A stretch of DNA of 64,000 bases from Spongilla lacustris (taxonomy: Eukaryota > Porifera > Demospongiae > Spongillida > Spongillidae): NCBI GenBank assembly GCA_949361645.1, contig OX442418.1, positions 2,995,771 to 3,059,770 of the forward strand. Direction: 5' to 3'. Both the position numbers and the translations under genes were made by a program. Every line of letters begins with the position of its first letter. The stretch's first letter is position 1. The notes under the pieces are model-generated. The model was given only the letters and a program-made list of their open reading frames with translations, was not told where the DNA came from and searched no databases. Below, one piece after another: positions 1 to 11,666 of the stretch.

Positions 1-101
1 TTTAACTTGTAACTTTTTTTTTTGCATTGTACGATATAGATACTATTTTAAGGGCCTCCTGGCCGTCGCTTTTTTACATAGTTTTCTGAGTGTTTTCAAC
101 G

Positions 102-203
102 CAAAAAGCGTTGGCTTCTGGGGCTCCGCCCCAGACCCGATGGGGGAGCTTACAGCGCTCCCCCATACCCCCTAGCTGGGCGGGAGGGGTACCCCCCTCC
201 CGC
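102..203 (-). repeat. Dispersed GC-rich repeat, copy A
   Basis: A GC-rich block containing CTTCTGGGGCTCCGCCCCAG and several internal palindromes. A close inverted copy lies at 60689-60796, where it is next to a CAGTGGCGGATCCAG transposon-like end. The block is therefore probably part of a non-autonomous DNA element. No matching terminus is visible near this copy. Confidence 0.7.
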
Positions 204-215
204 ACGCTAATCCGC

Positions 216-1340
216 CCCCGTATCATGCGGGACCAATGCTAAACAGCTTCCGCCGCCCCTGCATGTATAAGAGAACACATGTAAAATAAACGACGTACAT
301 TAAGTCATAATATGAATATAATTATCATATTCCGCCCACCGCACTGCATATGTGGGTGTAACCATCCATGTCGTTATACTACGCTGAGCCTTCTGGACGT
401 ATGTGCCACTGTTCCAGGTCAGGTAAAACTTCACTGCTAGCTGCTGCAAAATGTTCCTAAGATGCCTCACGACACCTTTTTCTTCTAAAGAGACATTGTG
501 GCAGAGCGCCAAAAATTGTCCCCTCGTACCCGCAAAATTTCATGTGATGCATGTATTATATTGGGTTAAGATACACCGAATTCGGCCCATGATATAAGGG
601 CGAATCCGCAGAAGGCACAATGCCTAAACTAAAAAGGGAGTACTTGTACCGGTTATGTTTAGTGCTGGACTGTGTATAAACATGATTCTTGGTGACAGAT
701 CATGGAAAATACTGATTTGTTTATCGGCTCTTTTAATAGAATAATAAATCCGAAATCGTAGCCAAAAATAAAAATGCCATACCAACGTCACAGAACAATG
801 GGCTCACCTTTCCTAACGTTGCCCGATAAACCAACACTGGTAGTGTGTACGGCCGGCAAAAGTTGTCTTGTGATCTAATACTACTTTTGTCACAGGATGC
901 AAAACGCGCATGCGTCAAAAGCAAGCCACTTATCATATTGTACATTATTGGTTTCACTTCTTCCAAACTGTAGTTACTGTACTGATGACATTTGAAACTA
1001 CATTAGTATAGTATGGATGGTGGGTTGCAGTTAAACTTGGTGAAGTTCTGACGTTCGCAAAACAAATTTAGCGTAGGGAATGGGATGTGTATGATCGGCA
1101 GGCTGTGGTGGCTTTTGTAGAGTTTATTTGTGTAACATCACCAAGACACCAACTGATCATGATTTTATGCAAGTATTTTCAGATCATGGTGCCAAGTGCC
1201 ACCTCAACCATTTAATAAGCTTATTCACCTCCAGTTCACCTCTACATGTATATTAAGCTAACTGAGTTGAAATAGCATTAATCAAAATTGATTTGCAACC
1301 AAATGATAAATCTTCATATGTAGCCCACTGTTTAAACACT
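216..1340. other. Intergenic, no gene recognised
   Basis: AT-rich single-copy DNA. Short open frames on both strands lack recognisable domains or convincing splice context. Nothing else is seen here. Confidence 0.5.
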
Positions 1341-1346
1341 TACTGA

Positions 1347-1540
1347 GTACAGTGATGTTGACCATCACGGTAAATGTGGTGTTGGGAGTCAATGAAACAA
1401 GGTAAACAGTGTACAGTCCCCAGTCCTCCTCTGATGTCACAGTCTTCACAAATGTCTGCTGGAAGTCCATCAGTTCAGCACTGCTGGCATTCAGAGCTAT
1501 TGGTGTCCTTGTCCAATGGATACCAGCACAGCGAAACCGC
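1347..1540 (-). pseudogene. Immunoglobulin-like domain exon fragment
   Basis: Read on the minus strand, this gives an Ig-like strand pattern: a Cys, then IHWTR with the core Trp about four residues later, then SEEDWGLYTVYLVS in place of the usual D-x-G-x-Y-x-C. The second Cys position is Val. The frame ends at CTCA|GTAAGT, a good splice donor at about 1347. The 5' side runs into unrelated repeat-like sequence near 1540, so the first half of the domain is truncated. This is probably one exon or relic of a cell-surface Ig protein related to the fragments at 21.2-21.9 kb. It could be a real but divergent exon whose partners lie outside the window. Confidence 0.45.
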
Positions 1541-2500
1541 TATCCGGAGACGGGTTGCAACGGTACCCCGTCTCTTTCGATCAAGACGGACTTCCACGTA
1601 AATTTCACGGAGACGTTTAGTGAACGGTAATCAACGAACACTACCGTACGGTGCCGCGCGTATGATTATAATTTGACGTCAGGGTCACGTGATACTCGTC
1701 ATCCTGTCCGCACGGTTGTATGCGGCTGGAAACTAAGTCAATAATTAGATCATTTACGGTATTACCATATATTTCTTAACTGATGGCTCATTATAGACAT
1801 CTGATGCTTAAAAGCAAACCATAACTCACCAGAACTAGCAAATCAAAAAGTGAAAACGAACTCAAACACTGCATTCCTTTTCCTGTCATGTCCAGTCAAT
1901 GCGCACAATTGAAATTCCACATAGATAGCATGCGCATACCGTTTAGCAAGGTCACGCGATACGTATTTAGAAGGAGGGCGTTACTAAATGCGACGACGTA
2001 GCCTTTGGTGACTGAACTGGAAGGTATGAGTACTACAGCGATGCTCAGGTGGCATGTGGCTACCAGAATTTACTAACCTGAAGTGGCAACGCATTTTCTG
2101 TCACCACGAACAAGCTGAGCGTATTGCATGAATAATCGACGTACGTTGTGGTTTTGCCCTATACATTATAGGTATGGATTACAATTTCCATACATTGCAG
2201 AGCGTGTGGGCAGAGGCTAACGAAGTACAGGGCAAAGAAAAGAACCAGCTCTGAGTGCATAGCATTCTCAGCTGAGCTGAAAATAGCTTTTGACATTTGA
2301 CACATCTGGGGATGATGTAAGCCTGAGATGTTCTGCATGTAATGTAAGCTGGGTATGTAGAGAACCATCTGTGCCATCACAAAGTGAGTGCATCACAAAT
2401 GTGTAGTGATGCTATTTGAGTGGCAAAACAAGTAGACATATGACATCATGAGAGGTAAACAGGTCATCTTGAGAAGATTGCCTCTCCTCTAGTTCTCCAT
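1541..2500. other. Intergenic, no gene recognised
   Basis: Begins with a palindromic stretch in which GAGACGG and CCGTCTC arms flank GGTACC. The segment 2280-2400 has a short Cys-containing frame that may be the decayed 5' part of the RING-type gene that follows. No other supportable feature. Confidence 0.4.
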
Positions 2501-4129
2501 AGTGAGCCTAGCCCACCTTTGGCAAGAGCTAACAACCTATCAATGCTAAAGGAGCTGAAGTGTGCACTGTGCTCCAACACCCTCTCACAGCCACTGAAGC
2601 TGCTGTGTGGTGCACTGGTGTGCTCCAAATGCCTCCGGGAGTGGATAGCAGCATATGATGCTGTGAACCATCCATGCTGCTCAGAGGAAGGATAGTCCTC
2701 TGCTGCTCAGAGATGGTCCCATGTTGCTCAGTAATGGTCCCATGCTGCCCAGAGGATGGTCCCATGCTGCCCAGAGGATGATCCCCTGCTGATCAGAGGA
2801 TGATCCACTGCTACTCAGAGGATGATCTCCTGCTGCTCAGAGGATGATCCCCTGCTGCTCAGAGGACAGTCCCATGCTGCTCAGAGGACGGTCCCCTGCT
2901 GATCAGAGGATGGTCCCATGCTGCTCAGAGGATGGCCCCCTGCTGCTCAGAGAACGGTCCTCTGCTGCTCAGAGGATGGTCCCATGCTGCCCAGAGGATG
3001 ATCCCCTGTTGCTCAGAGGATGATCCCCTGCTGCTCAGAGGACAGTCCCATGCTGCTCAGAGGACGGTCCCCTGCTGATCAGAGGATGGTCCCCTGCTGA
3101 TCAGAGGATGGTCCCCTGCTGCTCAGAGGATGATCCCCTGCTGCTCCGAGGATGATCTCCTGCTGCTCAGAGGATGATCCCCTGCCGCTCAGAGGACAGT
3201 CCCATGCTGCTCAGAGGACGGTCCCCTGCTGATCAGAGGATGGTCCCCTGCTGCTCAGAGGATGATCCCCTGCTGCTCCGAGGATGATCCCCTGCTACTC
3301 AGAGGATGGTCCCCTGCTACTCAGAGGATGATCCCCTGCTGCCCAGAGGAAAATCCCCTGCTGCTCAGAGGACGGTCACCAGGATGATCCCCTAGTCAGA
3401 CTATCATCAAGTGTGATAATGCTGCTGCTGTCAGATGTTCTGGAGCACTGTATACAGACTGCAGCAGGGATATTAAGGATGGTGACTATGAAGTTAAGAG
3501 CATGAGTGTGCACCAACACTTACACCTGAGGAGGAGAAGCAAGCAGCGGGTTTGCTGAAGAGGGTAATCTCTACCAGCTAGTCCTGACAAAGCCATCATA
3601 CAACTTGCTACAGGGGAAGCAGTTAAGTGAATGTCAATGACTTGTACAGAGGTTACATAATATATACACTCACTTCTGCCAATGACATTCGTGCACGTCA
3701 CCAGAGCTAAACTACAGCTGTCTACTCATCATGGACTGAAGTTCAGGTACATGTATTGCCGGCGATTAAGGCTGGGCTTGCCATACCTTGGAATACACTG
3801 AGGCTTCTAAGGTGGTGTGTCACAACATACAGCAAAGGCTCAATTCTAACTCACTGATGTTTCAGGTGGCTCAAATCATCAGGGATCTGTCTAGCTGGTG
3901 AGGAAAGGATGCACCACATATCCAGCCAAATTGTTGGCGATAACCCCAAAGGAGAAACAGCCTCCTTTTCAGGGGCCAAGTCAATTCATGCAAAATTCTT
4001 GGCTTGACATTTGCTCCAATCCACAACCACATGCAGAACCTGATGCGCATTGTACAAGAACACTTACTAAGTATTGAGCCACAATTGGTAGCTGTCATAC
4101 CCCCTCCAGCCAAGAGAGTAAAGAATAAA
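2501..4129 (+). pseudogene. Decayed RING-finger transposon-related gene
   Basis: The frame around 2540-2690 reads as a RING-like zinc finger: C-x2-C (CALC, first Cys at 2561), about eleven residues, then C, then VCSKCLREW and a final CC pair. It is cut by TAG at about 2692, where a 22-bp tandem array starts. After the array, frames at 3390-3475 and 3505-3560 look like broken continuations in different phases. At 3960-4129 the segments GAKSIHAKF and LMRIVQEHLLS, followed by a Lys/Arg-rich end, resemble the C-terminal block (GEQG-x-E-x-IHA, then RL-x-x-IMQER) seen in another relic at 22.97-23.18 kb. I infer one decayed gene of a repeated invertebrate family with an N-terminal RING and this C-terminal block. 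The family name is not certain. Stops and frameshifts make it non-functional. Confidence 0.45.
2672..3378. repeat. 22-bp tandem array
   Basis: About 32 imperfect copies of a 22-bp unit of the type CAGAGGATGATCCCCTGCTG plus CT, with variants GATGGTCCC, GACAGTCCC and GACGGTCCC. A 22-bp period is not a multiple of three, so the array cannot be a conserved coding repeat. It sits exactly where the RING-like frame stops. Confidence 0.9.
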
Positions 4130-4989
4130 TAATAATTCAGTTCAAGCTCAATCTATTTACATACGAGCATGGAGTCAATTTTAGACCAAAAGAAATGTAA
4201 GGCTATATCAGTTTTAAACGCTCTGTTAAAACCCACTTCATTGTGCAAATATTAATTCCCCCACCCCCAAAAAGACACCAAAATGGTGGATTTTCAAAGG
4301 CTAGAAATCTACTTCAGAAAATGCGTTGCCACTAACCTTTACCAAAAAACGACAGTACAAACAACTAACTTTACCGGATAGCTTTGGCATGTTCCAATTC
4401 AGTCACCGAGCGTCGTTGTAGTTTTTTGAACACATGTAGTCAGTGATCGCCGTGCGTAAGTCGATAGGTTTGAAGTACCAGAGCCGACAGTTGGCAACAC
4501 CAGGCCACGTGATTTTTGCTTACAATATAGTTCAAAGCTGTTTATCACTGCTAGTATGGCTTTTAGGTGTTGATTACGTTTTATGTACCCCGTGCACAGC
4601 TGGTTCTAAAAGGCATTGGTTGTCAGGTTCGTTGCTATGGGTGTACATAACCATTTCAATTTTTCGGGGCGTAGGGCTTAGTTTCCACGCGTTCAATGAG
4701 AGCAGACCACCGTGTCCGAATTCAAATAATGAGTGGCAAGAGACGTTACTGCATAGATATTTGGTTACTGTCACCACTGCGGGGAATGCGTGTATAGATC
4801 TACATATTTTGAACACCAAATGTTAGTAGAGTCGTGATCCAAAGATGATAGTAAAGCTAAACAGCAGCTTTCTGCGGAAGGTGTGTATCATCGTAAAAGT
4901 GCAGACCTATATATATGCGTAGCTATCCCTCGATATATACGTTGAAAGGTAAAAAGGATGACATACTGACATGTATAGTTTATATAAGC
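4130..4989. other. Intergenic, unsupported open frames only
   Basis: Contains a 127-codon frame at 4443-4826 (+) with an overlapping antisense frame. Neither has recognisable domains, and the compositions look non-coding. No other feature. Confidence 0.5.
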
Positions 4990-6571
4990 AGTCTCATGTG
5001 TAATATGTGGCTCTGTGTGCCACTATGTGTGATGTGTGCCTCTGTGTGATGTGTGGCTGTGGGATGTATATACCTCTGTGTGAGGTGTGCCTCTGTTGTG
5101 TGATGTGTGTGCCTCTGTGATGTATCTCTGTGATACATTGTATGTGCCTCCGTGATATGGTGCCTCTGTGTGATGTGTGATGTGTGCCTCTACATGTATG
5201 TGATGTTTGTGCCTCTGTGTGATGTGTGCCTCTGTGTGATGTGTGTGCCTCAGTTTGATGTATGCCTCTGTGTGATACATGTATGTGTGCCTCTGTGTGA
5301 TACATGTATGTGTGCCTCTGTGTGACATGTGTGCTTCTGTGTGATGTGTGCCCCTCTGTGGTGTGTGTGCCTCTGTGTGATGTGTGCCTGTGTGACCATT
5401 TGATGTGTGCCTCTGTGTGATGCCCATGTGTGATGTGTGTGTGCCTCTGTGACGTGTGTGCCTCTGTGTGACGTGTGTGCCTCTGTTTGATATATGTGCT
5501 TCTGTATGATGTGTGCCTCTGATGTGTGTGTCTCTGTGATGTGTGCCTCTGATGTGTGTGCCTCTGTTACAACATATATGTGTGCCTCCATGTGGTGTAC
5601 CTCTGTGTGATGTGTGTGCCTCTGTGTGACGTGTGTGCCCCTGTTTGATGTATGCCTCTGTGTGATACATGTATGTGTGCCTTTGTGTGATGTGTGTGTG
5701 TCTCTGTGTGACATGTGTGCCTCTGTGACATGTGTGCCTCTGTGACATGTGTGCCTCTGTGATGTGTGTGCCTCTGTGGGATGTGTGTGTGCCCCTGTGT
5801 GATGTGTGTGTGATGTGTGCCTCTGTGTGTGATATGTGCCTTTGTGTGATGTGTATGCCTCTGTGATGTGTGCCTCTGTTACAACATGTATGTGTGCCTC
5901 CGTGTGATGTGTGTGTCTCTGTGTGACTGTTTGACGTGTGCCTCTGTGATGCCCATGTGTGATGTGTGTGCCTCTGTGATGTGTGTGCCTCTGTGATGTG
6001 TGTGCCTCTGTGTGATGTGTGTGCCTCTGTGACGTGTGTGCCTCTGTGATGTGTGTGTGCCTCTGTGATGTGTGTGCCTCTGTGTGATGTGTGTGCCTCT
6101 GTGATGTGTGTGCCTCTGTGTGATGTGTGTGCCTCTGTGATGTGTGTGCCTCTGTGTGATGTGTGATGCCCATGTGTGATGTGTGTGCCTCTGTGTGATG
6201 TGTGTGCCTCTGTGATGTGTGTGCCTCTGTGTGATGTGTGTGCCTCTGTGATGTGTGTGTGCCTCTGTGATGTGTGTGCCTCTGTGTGATGTGTGTGCCT
6301 CTGTGATGTGTGTGCCTCTGTGTGATGTGTGCCTCCGTGTGATGTGTGTGCCTCTGATATGTGTGCCTCTTATGTGTGGCTGTGTGATGTATGTGCCTCT
6401 GTGATATGTGTGCCTCTTATGTGTGGCTGTGTGATGTATGTGCCTCTGTGATATGTGTGCCTCTTATGTGTGGCTGTGTGATGTATGTGCCTCTGTGTGA
6501 TGTCTGTGCCTCTGTGTGATGTGTGTGCCTCTGTGTGATGTGTGTTCCTCTGTCTGATGTGTGCCTCTGAG
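4990..6571. repeat. GTGTGCCTCT-type minisatellite
   Basis: A 1.6-kb array of short TG-rich units (TGTGATG alternating with TGTGCCTCTG), partly organised in higher-order blocks, for example about 63 bp repeated at 6360-6480. The minus strand shows long His/Thr-rich frames, but these only reflect the repeat. The array resumes at 6775-6827 and, degenerate, at about 17386-17660, because a MITE and a gypsy element have inserted into it. Confidence 0.9.
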
Positions 6572-6774
6572 CAGGGCCGGTGAGAGGGGGGGGGGGGGGG
6601 TAAGCGGGGTTACTTACCCCGGGTCCCAAGGTATAATAGGGGCCCCAAGGTATGATAGGGGGCCCGGCGGGCCAATCTCAAAGGGGACTCCCCCCCCCGC
6701 TCGTATTTTCAGGGCCTATGGGGCCCTGAAATAAGATGTTACCCTGGGCCTCACTACGGCTCTCAGCGGCCCTG
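6572..6774. mobile_element. hAT-type MITE with 8-bp target duplication
   Basis: Termini CAGGGCCGGTGAGAG and, inverted, CAGGGCCGCTGAGAG form 15-bp inverted repeats with one mismatch. The 203-bp element is flanked by identical 8-bp direct repeats CCTCTGAG (6564-6571 and 6775-6782). The CAGGG terminus and 8-bp duplication are hallmarks of the hAT superfamily. It is GC-rich (G-run, CCCCAAGGTAT direct repeats), has no coding capacity and is inserted in the minisatellite. Confidence 0.85.
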
Positions 6775-6832
6775 CCTCTGAGTGATGTGAGCTCATGTGT
6801 GATGTGTGCCTTCGTGTGTGATATGTGGCCTT

Positions 6833-7056
6833 TGTAATAAAGTGATTGCGGGTGCACGCGTCTCTACTACGCCCTGCGTATAGGCTAGGGATAACAGCGG
6901 CACAAACAAACATCAATTATCAGGATACACGACTGACTGACAAATGTTCACAATACAATACGATATAGTGGTATGACCGATGCCGTGCGCGGCGCCCGGC
7001 GTACTTGTAACAATGGGACGGTTCTATTGTGACGCCATGCTGGCCGCTCCGCTACA
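6833..7056 (-). repeat. 3' LTR of the gypsy element
   Basis: 224 bp, from TGTAATAAAG to CGCTACA on the plus strand. It differs from the copy at 17157-17380 at two positions (GCTAGGGATAA versus GCTAGGAATAA, and CATCAATTATC versus CATCAAATATC). The pol stop codon falls inside it, at 7024. Confidence 0.95.
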
Positions 7057-7390
7057 CTCCTCCTTTCTTGAGTGAAGTTGCCACCCATATCGGTCTGGTG
7101 CCTGGCGTCTGCGCGATGAGCGTCTGGACGTGCGAGCGGGAGTATCGAGGGCTAGTCCAACTGGAGCAGCGTGGGGGACTGTGGCTTCATTGGGCCGGGT
7201 GTTGTCAGCTTCCGACACTGTAGGGGGTGTGTCCCAGAGGTCGTGGGCGTTGTCACCTTCTATTGCCTCCCCCTCAATTCCATCCACATGCACTGGTGGA
7301 TCCATAGTCGGTTCGGTAGTCTGCTGTGCTCCCGTTGCCTTGTCGGCGGTGTTGTTACTGTCCACCGCGACATCCTCGCTCCCGCCGGTG
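7024..7390 (-). pseudogene. gypsy pol C-terminal tail, separated by insertion
   Basis: An open minus-strand frame starting immediately beyond the CACTA-like insertion and ending in the LTR. It is acidic, then ends with an Arg-rich RRSSRRRQAPDRY motif, a common gypsy integrase tail. Its phase matches the frame upstream of the insertion once one copy of the 2-bp target duplication is discounted, so it is the displaced end of pol and not a separate gene. Confidence 0.8.
7057..7070 (-). promoter_or_regulatory. Polypurine tract of the gypsy element
   Basis: On the minus strand the bases just before the 3' LTR read AAGAAAGGAGGAG, the purine run expected as primer for plus-strand DNA synthesis in LTR retrotransposons. 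Confidence 0.75.
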
Positions 7391-7443
7391 CCCAAGAAAA
7401 AATATCTTGCATGAGCATGCATGTTTCATGCATGATACCGCAT

Positions 7444-7705
7444 GGTATGCATGGCGCAACTTGCATACTCTACAAGACATGCAAGATCACGCATGTTTCA
7501 TGCCTGATGATCTTGAATGAAAAAAGTGCATTGGGTATACCCCACAATAGCATATGTTAGTCATCAGTTGCAGGTTTCCAGTTGCAAGTTGCTTAATAAC
7601 AATGATTCGAGCACTGATAATGTTATGGTATGCATGCACGGCACAATTAAGGCTGTACAAGACATGCATGATCATGCAAGTATCATGCCTGGTTATCTTG
7701 AATGG
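7444..7705. repeat. Subterminal direct repeat pair of the CACTA-like element
   Basis: Two ~77-bp direct copies (7444-7519 and 7627-7705) share GGTATGCATG, ACAAGACATGCA, TCATGCCTG and ATCTTGAATG. Repeated subterminal motifs are where EnSpm-type transposases typically bind. Similar GCATG-rich motifs fill the right end (13010-13200). Confidence 0.7.
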
Positions 7706-7955
7706 CTTGCATATTATATATATAAAAGCATAATTATGTTAGGCCTGTATATATATAAGTTAGGTTGTTAAATACCAATCATTTAAGAACTCAGTTGAAT
7801 GCATGCACTATATACTGATATGAGACCTGCTTAGTAATCAAAGTATTAGCAAAGTATATGTTATTCAAATTTTGTCTCATGATCACAGACATCAACAATT
7901 ACTGCAAGCACATTGATCAGTAACTTGCAGATTGACTTTGGTGGGTGAAAATCAA

Positions 7956-10554
7956 TCAGTGGTGCTCATAGAGATTTGGTTGTCGTACTGCAAAGGTCTT
8001 GTGTTTTACCTGAACTAATACAGCTCTTGTGATGATGTTACATATTGGAATCAGGCTCTCATTTGATTGCTCAGCTACTTCAGAAAATAGGTTATATGCA
8101 CCTAAAATATCCTCATCTTTGTAAATCTGTAAGATATCTCTGCAAGCAGGACCTGCTCTAGACAGCAATGATTGTGTACTGTTCACTGAAAATGGTCTCA
8201 CTACTGCACTAGGAGGGTCCATCTTCACAAATGCCAAAATCCTTCCATAATGCATGCCTGCGTCATCTTTGTAGTAGCATACAGAACTGTCTCGCTTTGT
8301 GGACCTACTACAATTTTGAGCACAATACAGTGTTCCATTTTTTAATAGCTTTCCATACACATCATGACCTTCAAAATTATACTGAAAGGATGTAGGCAGT
8401 AAGTATACATGTTTGTCCAGCTCTTCAAGATTGCTTGGCATGAAGTGGCTAGATTCATTAATGAAATTCATAGTCTCAGCATCTTCTTGCTGTGCAAGTG
8501 CATGATGAACGAGTTGTTGTACTTCTATGTTGAATATAATTTGATTTAAAATTTTGTACTTTGAATGTGAAAGATTTTTAATAACTCCATTCTTGTTTTC
8601 ACAACCAAATGCAGAATGGGTCCATAATGGACCCCACAAGCGAACATAGTAAGTTAAATGTAGCAGAAGGTGAGCATTGAAAGTGCAGTTTTCTTTGCCA
8701 TATAGTTCTGGTAGCAGAGCACAAAAATCCTTAAGCATTTCTTCAGCAACATCGATGTCACTTATTTTCAAATCTTCTTGAAGCAGTAAATGAAGAGCAC
8801 ACACAAGAAGAGCATAATGATGATAGAATAGAGGGGGAAGTTTATTAAGATGCAAAGGTAGAGAATAGAATAGTAACCAAACTCGAAACTCAGAAGCCTT
8901 CCAATGTTTCATATGTTTTTGGATACTGCGAGGTGCTCTCGTAAAGTCATGTGGAGGTTTTTGTTTCAAGAGCTCTGAATCTAATGATTTCAATTTTGAT
9001 CCAAGGTAAAATGGTTTTCTGTGATTTGATTTGTTAAACCAACAGTTCATCAATCGTTTTACAATCCCTTCTGGAACTGCATGCATGTAGTCAATAGGGA
9101 TTTTTTCTATCAAGTCAAATCCAGTAATAAGTGATAGTGGGGATGAAGTTAGTATGCCTTGCTCTGAAATACCTGAAGATTCAACCGCCATTGCAATATC
9201 ACACATCTCTTCATGTGTTCTCCTCATGTATTCTTGATCAGGCAGATATATGCGTGCATTGTTGGGCAAACGTTTGCCTGGGTGAAGGCACACTGGGCAT
9301 CCACAAGTTCCATTAAATTGTTTCATACCCATAACTGGAGCTTTAGCTACTGTATCGAATATACCATTCAGTACCATTGCATGAACTTTCTTTGGGCCCT
9401 CAACTGTTTGAACTTCAATTCCTTTGGAATACAAACTATTAAGAGCCTCTATGACTGGTTGAAACAAAAGCTGCATAGAAGGCTTATTTGGACCACACCA
9501 TATAGCCAGTAGCATAATATTGGCTGCATTATAGCGTATTGATGGAGGTAAATTTAGGATCACAGCATACACTGGCCAAAAGCTTATGGCAGAAGATTTG
9601 AAAAGTGGAACTCCATCTGTAAATATACTCAGACCAAGATTACCTTTTACTGAAAAAAAATGAAAATTTTTTTTAATACCATCACCAGCCCAAATATCAT
9701 TAATAGTGTTTGATGTTGAATCATGTACATTAAGAACTTTAATTTCATTCCAGTGGTCTGTGTAAAAGAGATAAATGATGCTTAATTTTAAATACAGTAA
9801 AACCAACATGTTCAAAGTGGAATGGTGGTAAAAATCTAGTAATTAATAATGCAACACAAATACAATTCTCCAAATAACTTACTTGATACAATTGTTTGCA
9901 GCATTTTGTTCACAGGAATATGTGCAAACTGACCAAAACTGGTATCTGAGCTGTCACATCTGTTGCATACATTCAATCCATCATCAATGATGCATGAGCA
10001 CACACAACACACCTTTTGTACTTTAGTTTTTGAGTTAAACTGCTTAAAGAACGTTTTAACTTTATAAAAACTTTTAGGAAGTAGATTCGGTTTTGGACAT
10101 AATACTTGAAGAAGTTTAAGGAGCTGACCAATAACTACATCATTCAAACTGTTTGTTATTGCATACTGCATGATAGAGCAGTATGCTCCAAGTACGCTGA
10201 CTCCAGCACCACTGTAAATTGGCTGTTTTAGGTATTCATAGTTGATATTTGTATCATCATGAAGCATGTCAGGAATGGGAGCTACATCTTCATCACCTAC
10301 ATCTACAGTGAAAAAGTACATGTTTGTGTTGTGCCATGTATGAGCTAGTTACCGTGGATAGCTTGCAGCACATCATCAAATATATTGTTGACACGAGGAT
10401 CACATTCAGGCGCCACTATTCCCATGGATCCAAGTTGATATATAAGTTTTACATTTGTAACTACCATACCTGATGATGATGATGACAATGAATCACTGGT
10501 TTCAGCACCCTCCAGAGTTGATACAGGAGTATCTGTATCATTATGATTATTCAT
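7956..10554 (-). CDS. EnSpm/CACTA (Tnp2-like) transposase, three exons
   Basis: Exons 10554-10353, 10302-9883 and 9757-7956 are joined by GTAACT/TGTAG and GTAAGT/ACACAG introns of 50 and 125 bases. Total 2,424 nt, phases consistent, 807 residues. The N-terminus is Ser/Thr-rich. Residues ~170-195 hold a CC-x-C ... C-x2-C zinc-ribbon-like knot. The body matches the Transposase_21/Tnp2 family: FTDGVPLFKSS with the first acidic position, WPVYAVILNLPP, then KAPVMGMKQFNGTCGCPVC with its paired Cys, and a C-terminal half rich in His/Leu (LLLHLTYYVRLWGPLW). It should bind and cut the ends of its own element. No stops or frameshifts are seen. The start was chosen as the first Met of exon 1; a further upstream exon cannot be excluded. 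Confidence 0.85.
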
Positions 10555-11666
10555 GCATGTACATGTAAATGATAATAAATAATAGACACACCTAACATAG
10601 TATAATCCAATGAATCCGAATTGATTCTTCTAGATGTTCATGTAAATAATCACAAATAATTATATGTATGGTAAGACAGCTATTCAATTAACTAAATACC
10701 GTTTTTTCCTCCAGCTGCATAATGTAGATCTTGGTACTCGTTTTGTTGAATGCCGTAGATAAGCTTTGTATTGACCTCTAGATCTAAGCATCTTGAGGTC
10801 CATTTTGAGCGCAACTTTAAACACGCAAAAGGATGACTTATTAATACGAATACACAATTGTTACAATTGTAACAATTCTATTCATAGGCTCGCAACAAAT
10901 GAATCTATCGATCTACCAAACAAGACACTGGTAATAATTATGATACGTCTAATTATGAATACATTTTAATCTCACGTGCACTTACGCAAAGAAGCATGTG
11001 CTCGCAGATATGTGGGAAACGTTCAAGGCAACTGAGCGCGAAGTTACGGGAGACACTTGAAGATGGATTTGAAGAAACTCTACTAGATAAGAAGAGTAAG
11101 CACTTATATGTACTGTATATGTGGTCGTGTATGTGTATGAATACGTGTATATATATATGGTCCGCGGGTGGCGTAAGTGCACATGCATATGTATATATAT
11201 ATATTAATTTGCGTGCAGGCGAAGCTGTGATATAGCGTAGTGTACGTAGGTGTAGCAATTAACGCTGTACGTAAATTTACATTCGATGCGTGCATGCCTG
11301 TGTAAACGTACAAAGCTATATTAATTTACGCCTTAATTGCATCGGCTTAATGGTACGCACTGTATAAGCACACAGCAGGCCAGCTAGCTACACGTACATG
11401 TATCGGTTTGAGTTACTTGCGTATACAGCAAAGTACGTCGGACGATCGATTGCTTTGGACTGATATGAAGCCAATTAACACCTGAAGATTATATACCGTA
11501 AAACCTAAATTATCATAATACGAGCATATTGGCAACGTTGTTTTGATTTGCACTCTTATCCCACATGAACAATGAAATTATTAATCGATTTTAATTCAGT
11601 GTACATTGCACATCAGGAACCGTGATCGTACGTTGTGCGCAAACAGGCAAAACGAAGAGCACTAAA
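10555..11666. promoter_or_regulatory. Divergent intergenic region between transposase and BEN genes
   Basis: 1.1 kb between the two start codons with no domain-bearing frame. It is AT-rich with TATATATA stretches (11149-11158, 11191-11203) and many CGTACG and TACATGTA palindromes. It presumably contains the promoters and 5' UTRs of both genes. No specific factor site can be assigned. Confidence 0.45.

Noticed and set aside
1500..1680. Possible shared transposon end GCGAAACC near 1.53 kb and, inverted, near 21.04 kb
   Set aside because: Similarity is limited to about a dozen bases plus GAGACGG palindromes; no duplication or boundary could be set.
2529..2765. Minus-strand frame with a GQHGTI/EQHGTI repeat
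   Set aside because: Shadow of the RING-like plus-strand frame and of the 22-bp array.
4443..4826. 127-codon frame with hydrophobic N-terminal half
   Set aside because: No domain, an overlapping open antisense frame, and no splice or promoter context; treated as chance.
4994..6629. Long minus-strand His/Thr-rich frames (up to 307 codons)
   Set aside because: They are translations of the TG-rich minisatellite; no start context, splice sites or family.
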